Assembly (NCBI GenBank): GCA_044233745.1
Contig: JBIIJN010000039.1
Coordinates: forward strand, 1-23,516
Length of the DNA stretch: 23,516 nucleotides
Reading direction: 5' to 3'
From: UBA6165 sp044233745
GTDB taxonomy: Bacteria > Bacteroidota > Bacteroidia > Flavobacteriales_D > Crocinitomicaceae
Under the pieces are notes generated by a model that saw nothing but the letters and a program-made list of their open reading frames with translations, did no database searches and was not told where the DNA came from. This document shows positions 14,196 through 21,784 of this stretch, in pieces (position 1 is the first letter of the stretch; each line of letters opens with the position of its first letter). The position numbers were made by a program, and so were the translations under genes.

Positions 14196-16362
14196 CATAA
14201 TAAGCACATTGATATTGACTTTCGCAATCAACATAGCCATTTGCGAAAGACCCAACTTTTCTATGCTCACCAACCAGCAAATTTGGAATTCAGGTGAATT
14301 TGCAGCCAAAGGGGTTCGCGGATTTCGGTCTATGAAAAATGGAGAAGAATTTACCCGTTTGGAAAAGAACAAAATTTTGAAATACAAGTTCGAAGATTTC
14401 TCTGGCGCATCTTCTGTATTGGTAGACGGAAACACTTTGAGAATTGGTGAAAAGACAATTTCAATTCAAGAATATGAGTTCAGTGATGATGAAAGCAAAT
14501 TGCTCATTGCCACTGAAACAAAAGCGATTTACAGACACAGTTACTCGGCATTTTACTACATTTTGGATTTGAAAACCATGGAAATAGTGCCACTTGACAA
14601 CGAGAGAAAAGTGCAAACTTTAGCTGAATTTTCACCCAATGGGCAATTTGTGTCCTTCATTTCAGGAAATAATATTTTCGTGAAAAATCTTGAAAACGGA
14701 AAAACTCAACAGCTTACACAGGACGGTAAAGCGAATCACATCATCAACGGTACGACAGATTGGGTTTATGAGGAAGAATTTACCTTCACAAAAGCCTATG
14801 ATTGGTCGCCCGACAGCAAACACATCGCATTCCTTAAATTTGACGAATCACATGTGAAAGAATTCACGATGGCCTATTATGGTACACTTTATCCGGAACT
14901 CTTCACTTGGAAATACCCAAAAGCTGGGGAAGACAATTCGAAAGTGACGCTTCATGTGCAAGCCGTTGGTAAAAAGAAGGCACGTTCTATTGCGTTAGGA
15001 AACTATGAATACATTCCGCGAATTAAATTTTCACCAATCAACTCTACCCTACTCATACAAACATTGAATCGACACCAGAACAAACTACAATTTTTCAAAT
15101 TCGATCCCAATACCAAAGCGAATCAGGCACAGCTTTTTTACACTATCACCGACGAAGCTTATGTGGAAATTGACGATAATTTAGCTTTCTTGCCGGATGG
15201 TGCATCATTTATAAGCACCTCAGAAAAAGATGGATTCAAACACATTTATCGTATTTACTTCAATGGCAATATTGAGCAAATTACTTCTGGTAACTGGGAT
15301 GTGATTGAAATAAAAGGATATGACTCGGCAAGCAAAAACATATATTACACCTCAGCTGAATTTTCAGCTACACAAAAAGAACTTTTCAGTGTGAATTTAG
15401 AGCATAAAGTCAAAACAAAACTATCTACACAACCAGGACACACAGATGCCACTTTTTCGAATGGTATGAAGTATTTCATACAAGTATGGTCAGATGCAAA
15501 CACGCCACCTGTCACAACGCTTCATCGCCAAGATGGTACGCAAATTCAAGTCTTGGAAGACAACAAAGCACTTAAAGAGAAATTGGAATCATACAAACTA
15601 CAAAAGAAGATTTTCCTTTCACTGGAAGGTGCTGCTGATAAGTTAAATGCCTGGATGATTAAGCCTTATAATTTTGACCCGACACAAAAACACCCCGTTT
15701 ACATGTTCGTGTACTGTGGTCCGGGCAGTAATACGGTGAATGACAAATGGGAAGGCGCTACATATTTATACCACCAGCTTTTGGCGCAAAAAGGCTATAT
15801 CGTTGTATCTGTTGACCCAAGAGGAACACAATACAGAGGGTCTAAATTCTTGAAATCCACATATTTGCAACTTGGAAAATTGGAATTGGAAGATGTTTTA
15901 GCCTCGGCAGAAAGTTTGAAAAAATTAGACTTTGTTGACCCTGAAAGATTGGGCATACAAGGCTGGAGTTTTGGCGGTTACATGTCGTCTTTGGCCATGA
16001 CCAAGGGCAATGGCGTATTTAAAATGGGAATTGCCGTAGCTCCGGTAACCAATTGGCGCTACTATGACAACATTTACACTGAGCGATTTATGCGTACACC
16101 ACAAGAAAATGCTGCGGGTTACGACCAAAATTCACCTATCAACTTCTGTGAAAATTTAGAAGGTAAATACCTCATCATACATGGTTCTGGCGACGACAAT
16201 GTGCATTATCAAAACACTATGGAAATGGTAAACGCACTGATTAAAGCCAACAAACAATTTGATATGTTTATTTACCCCGATAGAAACCATGGGATTTATG
16301 GGGGAAATACGCGTATGCATATATTCGACCAAATGCTTGAATATACATTGAACAATCTTTAA
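14185..16362 (+). CDS. Dipeptidyl peptidase IV, S9B prolyl-peptidase family
   Basis: Predicted exopeptidase releasing N-terminal dipeptides, typically with Pro or Ala in second position, in the periplasm or at the cell surface; 725 aa, close to the usual size. It has an N-terminal hydrophobic export signal (1-20); Cys20 follows an Ile, a poor lipobox, so a lipoprotein is unlikely. A beta-propeller (about 60-490) contains the substrate-N-terminus-binding Glu motif DWVYEEEF (192-199) followed by DWSPDSK. The C-terminal alpha/beta-hydrolase domain has Ser595 in GWSFGGYMSS, Asp670 in GSGDDNVHYQ and His702 in DRNHGI. All catalytic residues are present. The start overlaps the preceding secreted-protein gene by 11 nt. 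No clear terminator follows. Confidence 0.92.
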   Translation: MKTNIISTLILTFAINIAICERPNFSMLTNQQIWNSGEFAAKGVRGFRSMKNGEEFTRLEKNKILKYKFEDFSGASSVLVDGNTLRIGEKTISIQEYEFSDDESKLLIATETKAIYRHSYSAFYYILDLKTMEIVPLDNERKVQTLAEFSPNGQFVSFISGNNIFVKNLENGKTQQLTQDGKANHIINGTTDWVYEEEFTFTKAYDWSPDSKHIAFLKFDESHVKEFTMAYYGTLYPELFTWKYPKAGEDNSKVTLHVQAVGKKKARSIALGNYEYIPRIKFSPINSTLLIQTLNRHQNKLQFFKFDPNTKANQAQLFYTITDEAYVEIDDNLAFLPDGASFISTSEKDGFKHIYRIYFNGNIEQITSGNWDVIEIKGYDSASKNIYYTSAEFSATQKELFSVNLEHKVKTKLSTQPGHTDATFSNGMKYFIQVWSDANTPPVTTLHRQDGTQIQVLEDNKALKEKLESYKLQKKIFLSLEGAADKLNAWMIKPYNFDPTQKHPVYMFVYCGPGSNTVNDKWEGATYLYHQLLAQKGYIVVSVDPRGTQYRGSKFLKSTYLQLGKLELEDVLASAESLKKLDFVDPERLGIQGWSFGGYMSSLAMTKGNGVFKMGIAVAPVTNWRYYDNIYTERFMRTPQENAAGYDQNSPINFCENLEGKYLIIHGSGDDNVHYQNTMEMVNALIKANKQFDMFIYPDRNHGIYGGNTRMHIFDQMLEYTLNNL

Positions 16363-16420
16363 TCGAAGAAAAATATCTCAAAACATTATTTCTAAAATTT
16401 TGTTAATCCGTCGACATCGT

Positions 16421-16457
16421 TAAGCAAATTGTGCTTAATTTCGGGGCTTAATTTTTA
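16421..16457 (+). promoter_or_regulatory. Palindrome and possible promoter upstream of citrate synthase
   Basis: TTAAGCA (16421-16427) and TGCTTAA (16433-16439) form a perfect 7-bp inverted repeat around AATTG, the size of a dimeric regulator's operator. A weak promoter fits over it: TTG at 16430-16432, 17 bp, then TAATTTTT (16450-16457), one mismatch from consensus, about 22 nt before the ATG. The palindrome is seen; operator function is inferred. Confidence 0.4.
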
Positions 16458-16478
16458 AAACTAAATTTTTACAATACA

Positions 16479-17765
16479 ATGAGCGAAGTTGCCAAAATCG
16501 AATTAGAAGGTAAAGTCTACGAACTACCTGTAATCACAGGGTCAGAAAATGAAAAAGCGATTGATATTTCCAAGCTACGTGCTTTGTCGGGATACATTAC
16601 CCTCGATCAAGGATTCAAAAACACGGGAAGTACACAAAGTGAGATCACCTTCTTAGACGGAGAAAATGGCATCTTGCGTTATAGAGGTTATACCATCGAA
16701 GAATTAGCAGAAAAAGCAACCTTTATAGAAGTAGCTTACCTATTGATTTATGGGGAATTGCCAACACAATCGCAATTGGAACTCTTCCAAAACACCATTA
16801 CCAAGCACACATTGGTACATGAGGACATGAAGCAATTCTTCGAAGCTTACCCAGCACAGGCGCATCCAATGGGCATCTTGGCTTCTATGGTATGTTCACT
16901 TTCAACATTCTACCCAGAATCTTTGAATCCTCATCGCTCTGAAGAAGCTTTTGACTTGACTATTCATCGTCTTTTGGCGAAATTGCCAACTTTGGCAGCT
17001 TGGTCATACAAAAACTCCATGCGTCACCCGTTCATGTACCCAAAAAACAATTTGGACTATTGTTCAAACTTTTTGCACATGATGTTTGCCATGCCAACTG
17101 ACGAATACAAAGTTGATCCAGTTGTTTCTTCTGCAATGAATAAATTATTGATTCTTCACGCAGACCATGAGCAAAACTGTTCAACATCTACAGTGAGAAT
17201 CGTCGGTTCATCTCAAGCGAATTTGTATGCCGCCATTTCTGCAGGTATTTCTGCGCTTTGGGGTCCTCTTCACGGAGGTGCCAACCAAGCTGTTATCGAA
17301 ATGTTGGAGAAAATCCACAACGATGGTGGCGATGTTGACAAGTGGGTATTGAAAGCAAAAGACAAAGACGATTCATTCCGTTTGATGGGCTTTGGTCACA
17401 GAGTTTACAAAAACTTCGACCCACGAGCTACCATCATCAAAAAAGCTTGTGATGATGTATTAGAGGCACTCGGTGTAAATGACCCATTGTTGGCCATCGC
17501 TAAGAAATTGGAGAAAGTGGCTTTGGAGGATGATTATTTCAAAGCACGAAACTTATATCCTAACGTGGATTTCTATTCTGGAATTATCTACAAAGCCATT
17601 GGTATCCCAACTGACATGTTTACAGTAATGTTTGCCATCGGACGTCTTCCAGGTTGGATTGCTCAATGGAGAGAGATGCGTTTGGGTGGTGAGCCAATAG
17701 GTCGCCCAAGACAAGTTTACACAGGGGCAACAGAACGCGCCTATGTTTCTATAGAAAATCGTTAA
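16479..17765 (+). CDS. gltA: Citrate synthase, type II
   Basis: Condenses acetyl-CoA with oxaloacetate to citrate, the entry step of the TCA cycle. At 428 aa it has nearly the E. coli length. The catalytic residues are in place: His230 in LHADHEQN, His265 in GPLHGGANQ and Asp364 in YPNVDFYSG; FGHRVYKNFDPRA (305-317) and the C-terminal GRPRQVYTG (408-416) are also conserved. The N-terminal extension with ELPVITGSE and GYITLDQGFKNTGS is that of the hexameric, NADH-sensitive bacterial type, although NADH regulation is not predictable here. Monocistronic: a palindrome-bearing upstream region and a terminator 22 nt downstream bracket it. Confidence 0.96.
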   Translation: MSEVAKIELEGKVYELPVITGSENEKAIDISKLRALSGYITLDQGFKNTGSTQSEITFLDGENGILRYRGYTIEELAEKATFIEVAYLLIYGELPTQSQLELFQNTITKHTLVHEDMKQFFEAYPAQAHPMGILASMVCSLSTFYPESLNPHRSEEAFDLTIHRLLAKLPTLAAWSYKNSMRHPFMYPKNNLDYCSNFLHMMFAMPTDEYKVDPVVSSAMNKLLILHADHEQNCSTSTVRIVGSSQANLYAAISAGISALWGPLHGGANQAVIEMLEKIHNDGGDVDKWVLKAKDKDDSFRLMGFGHRVYKNFDPRATIIKKACDDVLEALGVNDPLLAIAKKLEKVALEDDYFKARNLYPNVDFYSGIIYKAIGIPTDMFTVMFAIGRLPGWIAQWREMRLGGEPIGRPRQVYTGATERAYVSIENR

Positions 17766-17786
17766 TAGATAAAATAAATCAATTTG

Positions 17787-17820
17787 AAGGCTGTCCATCA
17801 TTAGAAGGATGGCCTTTTTT
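17787..17820 (+). terminator. Terminator of gltA
   Basis: AAGG and CCATC pair with GATGG and CCTT around an eight-base loop with a four-base bulge (CTGT) on the 5' side, and six Ts follow. It sits between the gltA stop and the next ATG, which starts only 8 nt after the T-run. Confidence 0.75.
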
Positions 17821-17827
17821 AATTCTA

Positions 17828-18766
17828 ATGGTTATGAAAAAATTTGCATTGGCTCTGCATGGCGGCGCCGGGACGCTGGTAAAAGGCATGATGACACCAG
17901 AAAAAGAACAACAATATCGCGATGCCCTTGAGCGTGCCTTGCATGTTGGATACCGTGTTTTGGAAATCGGAGGCAGCGCCATTGCTGCCGTTGAAGAAAC
18001 TGTGAAATCTCTAGAAGATTGTCCGCTGTTTAATGCCGGGAAAGGAAGTGTTTTTACCAACCAAGGCACGCATGAAATGGACGCATCAATCATGGATGGC
18101 AGTAATTTGAATGCGGGTGCTGTTTCGATGATTTCTGGAATCAAAAATCCGATTTCATTGGCTAAAGATGTGATGTTGAAAAGTGAGCATGTATTTTTAG
18201 CCGGTGATGGCGCTCTGAAATTTGCAGAAGAATTGGGATACAACAAAGAAAATGCAGATTATTTCTACGACCAATTTCGCTACGACCAATGGCAGCAAAT
18301 AAAAAACACCGATAGCTTTCAATTGGACCATGTTGCATCCAAAAAAGACGAAAAATTTGGCACTGTTGGAGCTGTGGCTTTAGATCAACATGGCAATTTA
18401 GCAGCAGCCACATCAACTGGTGGTATGACCAATAAAAAATGGGGACGTGTGGGCGACAGTCCGATTATTGGTGCAGGCACTTACGCCAACAATGATACCT
18501 GTGCAGTAAGCTGTACAGGCAGCGGAGAATTTTTCATTAGAAATGTAACAGCTTTTCAGGTAAGCGCTTTGATGGAACACGCCAATAAAAATTTACAAGA
18601 AGCCACAACTGAGGTCGTTCAAAATCGCTTAATCAAATTGGGCGGCGATGGTGGTTTGATTGCCATCGATAAAAATGGAAACATCTCCATGGAATTCAAT
18701 ACCGAAGGCATGTACCGTGCTTGTAAAAATTCGGATGGAATGGAGGAAATTGGAATTTATGGGTAA
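17828..18766 (+). CDS. Isoaspartyl peptidase / plant-type L-asparaginase (Ntn hydrolase)
   Basis: Predicted to cleave beta-aspartyl dipeptides and, less efficiently, asparagine. It is a 312-aa precursor that self-cleaves into two chains. The nucleophile is Thr179 in KFGTVGAVALD, at the same position as in E. coli EcAIII. Other family features are ALHGGAG (9-15), FNAGKGSVF (68-76), EMDASIMDG (83-91), STGGMTNK (196-203), GRVGDSPIIGAGTYA (206-220) with the substrate-binding Arg and Asp, and CTGSGE (229-234). The N-terminus runs straight into the first beta-strand, so there is no signal peptide and the enzyme should be cytoplasmic. A second in-frame ATG at 17834 is an equally good start. It heads the operon with murQ, 20 nt downstream. 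Confidence 0.92.
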   Translation: MVMKKFALALHGGAGTLVKGMMTPEKEQQYRDALERALHVGYRVLEIGGSAIAAVEETVKSLEDCPLFNAGKGSVFTNQGTHEMDASIMDGSNLNAGAVSMISGIKNPISLAKDVMLKSEHVFLAGDGALKFAEELGYNKENADYFYDQFRYDQWQQIKNTDSFQLDHVASKKDEKFGTVGAVALDQHGNLAAATSTGGMTNKKWGRVGDSPIIGAGTYANNDTCAVSCTGSGEFFIRNVTAFQVSALMEHANKNLQEATTEVVQNRLIKLGGDGGLIAIDKNGNISMEFNTEGMYRACKNSDGMEEIGIYG

Positions 18767-18786
18767 CCGCTAAAAAACATTCAACA

Positions 18787-19596
18787 ATGAAAATCACCGA
18801 ATCAGATAGCTTACACCAATCCTTAGAAAGCAAATCCACTCGTGAATTGCTCGCGGGCATCAATCAGGAGGATGCCAAGGTTCATGTTGCCGTTGAAGAA
18901 ATCATTCCTGAGATTGAAAAATTCATTGACGCAGCTTTTGAAAAAATGCAAAACGGCGGACGTTTATTCTACATGGGCGCAGGCACAAGTGGGCGTTTGG
19001 GCGTTGTGGATGCTTCAGAATGTCCGCCGACCTTTGGTGTGCCCCATGATTTGGTTGTTGGCATTATTGCCGGTGGCGACAGTGCCATTCGAAAAGCCGT
19101 TGAATTTGCGGAAGACGATACCGAACAAGGTTGGAAAGATTTGCAAGCCTATCAATTTGATCAACAAGATGTTTTGGTTGGCATTGCCGCATCTGGCTCA
19201 ACGCCCTATGTCATTGGCGCCTTGAATAAAGCACAAGAAATTGGAGCTGTTACTGGGTGTATTACCTGCAATCCTGATAGCCCGATCACAAATGCCTGTG
19301 AATTTCCACTGGTGGCTGTTGTGGGTCCCGAGTATGTAACCGGCAGCACGCGCATGAAATCTGGAACGGCACAAAAACTCATTTTGAACATGATTTCCAC
19401 GACGTTGATGATTAAACTCGGTCGTGTGAAGGGCAATAAAATGGTGGACATGCAATTGAGCAACAACAAGCTCATTGACAGAGCTGTGCGTATGATTCAA
19501 GCTGCACATTCAATAGACAACAATGAAGCTGAGAAACTTTTAGCAGAATTGGGAAGCGTGAGAAAAGTGGTTGATTTTTTGGATAATAGATTTTAG
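18787..19596 (+). CDS. murQ: N-acetylmuramic acid 6-phosphate etherase
   Basis: Cleaves the lactyl ether of MurNAc-6-phosphate to give GlcNAc-6-phosphate and D-lactate, a step of cell-wall sugar recycling in the cytoplasm. The 269-aa protein has one SIS domain: FYMGAGTSGRLGVVDASECP (61-80) with phosphate-binding Ser/Thr residues and Glu78, matching catalytic Glu83 of E. coli; Glu109 in FAEDD fits Glu114; ASGSTPYV, VTGSTRMKSGTAQK and NNKLIDRA are also present. It is shorter than the E. coli enzyme, mainly at the ends, as I recall for other Bacteroidota forms. The next gene starts 1 nt past its stop. No MurNAc kinase or transporter lies in the window, so the source of substrate is not visible. 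Confidence 0.94.
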   Translation: MKITESDSLHQSLESKSTRELLAGINQEDAKVHVAVEEIIPEIEKFIDAAFEKMQNGGRLFYMGAGTSGRLGVVDASECPPTFGVPHDLVVGIIAGGDSAIRKAVEFAEDDTEQGWKDLQAYQFDQQDVLVGIAASGSTPYVIGALNKAQEIGAVTGCITCNPDSPITNACEFPLVAVVGPEYVTGSTRMKSGTAQKLILNMISTTLMIKLGRVKGNKMVDMQLSNNKLIDRAVRMIQAAHSIDNNEAEKLLAELGSVRKVVDFLDNRF

Positions 19597-19597
19597 C

Positions 19598-20257
19598 ATG
19601 TCACAAGGTTGCATAGAAAACATCAACACTCAGAAAACCGGACGAATTTCAGTTCATGGACAAATCGAGAAATCCAAAACCCTTTTGATTGCGCTTCATG
19701 GCTACGGTCAACTTGTGCCCTATTTCATACGCAAGTTTCAACAAGTGAACTCAGATGATATTATGGTGATTGCTCCTGAAGGTTTACATCGATTTTACCT
19801 CAATGGCACTTCGGGTCGCGTGGGAGCTTCCTGGATGACCAAAGAAGCACGTTTGGATGACATTGAAGACAACATCAATTATTTGAATCAAGTTTATTCA
19901 GTTTATAATGAAAACCAAACATTTCAGAAAGTCATTGTGCTTGGATTCAGTCAAGGAGCGGCAACAGCGGCGCGATGGATTGAAAAAACTGAGTTTCGCA
20001 TCGATGCTTTTATCCAATGGGCAGGCGTTTTTCCTCCCGATTTGGAAATCAATGCCAACAATTCCAAATGGCAAAGTTTGAAACATTTTTATGTGGTGGG
20101 CAATCAAGACCCGTATTTTGCGGAAAACTCAAACGATGCATACAACCAATCAGAATGGCTCAACAAGCACAACTTCCATCCAGAAATAAGTACCTTCGAA
20201 GGCAAGCATGACATCGACCCAGCAACTTTAAATCAAATCTTGGAGAAAGTTGGTTAA
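19598..20257 (+). CDS. Alpha/beta hydrolase, phospholipase/carboxylesterase-like
   Basis: Predicted small cytoplasmic esterase of 219 aa related to the carboxylesterase/phospholipase (YpfH/Est-like) family; substrate unknown. It shows the oxyanion segment LIALHGYGQ (30-38), Ser118 in LGFSQGAATA, Asp171 in VVGNQDPYF and His204 in EGKHDID, a complete triad. The start at 19598 is preferred over an in-frame ATG at 19571 because the latter lies inside murQ and adds a non-homologous hydrophobic lead. The gene begins 1 nt after the murQ stop and ends 24 nt before gpmI, so it belongs to the same operon. Confidence 0.82.
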   Translation: MSQGCIENINTQKTGRISVHGQIEKSKTLLIALHGYGQLVPYFIRKFQQVNSDDIMVIAPEGLHRFYLNGTSGRVGASWMTKEARLDDIEDNINYLNQVYSVYNENQTFQKVIVLGFSQGAATAARWIEKTEFRIDAFIQWAGVFPPDLEINANNSKWQSLKHFYVVGNQDPYFAENSNDAYNQSEWLNKHNFHPEISTFEGKHDIDPATLNQILEKVG

Positions 20258-20281
20258 TTTTGCAGCGCAAAACAAGCGTTC

Positions 20282-21784
20282 ATGAACAAAGCAGGACTCA
20301 TCATTTTAGACGGTTGGGGAATTGGAAAAAAAGACCACTCCGATGCCATTTACAACGCCAACACACCGAATTTCGATGCGCTTTGGGCGAACTATCCGCA
20401 TGCCACGCTCAAAACGTCTGGATTAGATGTTGGTCTGCCAGATGGACAAATGGGCAATTCGGAAGTGGGTCACCTCAACATTGGTGCGGGAAGAATTGTA
20501 TATCAAGAACTTACAAGGATAAACAAATCTATTGCCGATGGTGATTTCTTTGAGAACAAAGTATTGATAGATGCTTTTGAAACAGCGAAAAAAAGCAAGT
20601 CCAAAACACATTTCATAGGTTTGGTTTCCAATGGTGGCGTGCATTCATCGCAAGAACATTTGCACGCGCTTTGCGATATGGCAGTTCAACACCAGATGGA
20701 AAACGTTTTTATCCATGCTTTCACCGACGGGCGCGACTGTGACCCAAAATCTGGCAAGCGCTTTCTTTTGAATTTAGAAAATCACATCCAAGATAAAAAC
20801 ATCAAAATCGCCTCGGTGATTGGGCGTTATTATGCGATGGACCGAGATAAACGTTGGGAACGCATTGCCAAAGCCTATCATTTATTGGTTCATGGTCAAG
20901 GTCAAAAAACCGAATTTATTGAGCAACTTTTTGATGCCTCTTATGCCGGTGGAATTAGCGACGAATTTATTGAACCACATGTGCTGAACAACGGAAAAAT
21001 TGAAAACGGTGATGTAGTCATTTTCTTCAATTTCCGCACAGACAGACCACGCGAATTGACCACTGCCCTCACCCAGCAAGCATTTCCTGAGCAAAACATG
21101 GCGCCAATGGAATTGTACTTCGTAACGATGACGCAATACGATGAGCAGTATAAAAACATCCATATAGTTTTTGAAAATGACAACTTAGAAAACACCTTGG
21201 GTGAAGTGATTTCAAAAACTAACAAATCACAAATTCGTATCGCAGAAACCGAAAAATATCCGCATGTCACCTTCTTCTTTAACGGCGGAAGAGAAATCCC
21301 TTTTGACGGTGAGACACGCATTATGGTGAATTCCCCAAAAGTGGCGACTTACGATTTACAACCCGAAATGAGTGCTTTGGAGGTACGAAATAAATTGATT
21401 GCCGCGCTGCAAGACCAAGCACCCGATTTCTTCTGTTTGAACTTTGCCAATCCAGATATGGTGGGACACACAGGCGTTTATGCAGCCATTTTAAAAGCAG
21501 TGGAAACCGTTGATGGTTGTTTGGGGGCAATTGTAGAAGCAGCAAAAGACTTGGGCTACGAACTCATCATCATTGCCGATCATGGAAACGCGGATTTTGC
21601 AGTAAACGAAGATGGTAGTCCGAACACGGCGCATTCATTAAATCCTGTGCCAATAATTCACGTTACGGAAAATAACTCCAGCAAAATCAAAGACGGCATT
21701 TTAGCAGATGTTGCTCCTACGATTTTAAAGATTATGGGAATTGAACAAGCTGAGGTGATGAGTGGGAAGGTTTTAATCTATTAA
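20282..21784 (+). CDS. gpmI: 2,3-bisphosphoglycerate-independent phosphoglycerate mutase
   Basis: Interconverts 3- and 2-phosphoglycerate in glycolysis and gluconeogenesis, using two Mn ions. At 500 aa it has close to the usual length. It has metal-binding Asp10 in LILDGWG-like IILDGWGIG, the phosphoserine nucleophile Ser60 in GQMGNSEVGH, VSNGGVHSSQEHLHAL and HAFTDGRDCDPKSG in the transferase domain, GRYYAMDRDKRWER, FRTDRPRE, and the C-terminal phosphatase-domain metal sites NPDMVGHTG and IADHGNAD. It is the last gene of the isoaspartyl peptidase-murQ-hydrolase operon, with a 24-nt gap. Its TAA stop interlocks with the stop of the convergent gene through a shared TTAA (21781-21784), so no terminator separates them. 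Confidence 0.95.
   Translation: MNKAGLIILDGWGIGKKDHSDAIYNANTPNFDALWANYPHATLKTSGLDVGLPDGQMGNSEVGHLNIGAGRIVYQELTRINKSIADGDFFENKVLIDAFETAKKSKSKTHFIGLVSNGGVHSSQEHLHALCDMAVQHQMENVFIHAFTDGRDCDPKSGKRFLLNLENHIQDKNIKIASVIGRYYAMDRDKRWERIAKAYHLLVHGQGQKTEFIEQLFDASYAGGISDEFIEPHVLNNGKIENGDVVIFFNFRTDRPRELTTALTQQAFPEQNMAPMELYFVTMTQYDEQYKNIHIVFENDNLENTLGEVISKTNKSQIRIAETEKYPHVTFFFNGGREIPFDGETRIMVNSPKVATYDLQPEMSALEVRNKLIAALQDQAPDFFCLNFANPDMVGHTGVYAAILKAVETVDGCLGAIVEAAKDLGYELIIIADHGNADFAVNEDGSPNTAHSLNPVPIIHVTENNSSKIKDGILADVAPTILKIMGIEQAEVMSGKVLIY

Noticed and set aside
19571..19597. Earlier ATG for the small alpha/beta hydrolase
   Set aside because: It lies within the end of murQ; the ATG 1 nt after the murQ stop gives a normal N-terminus.
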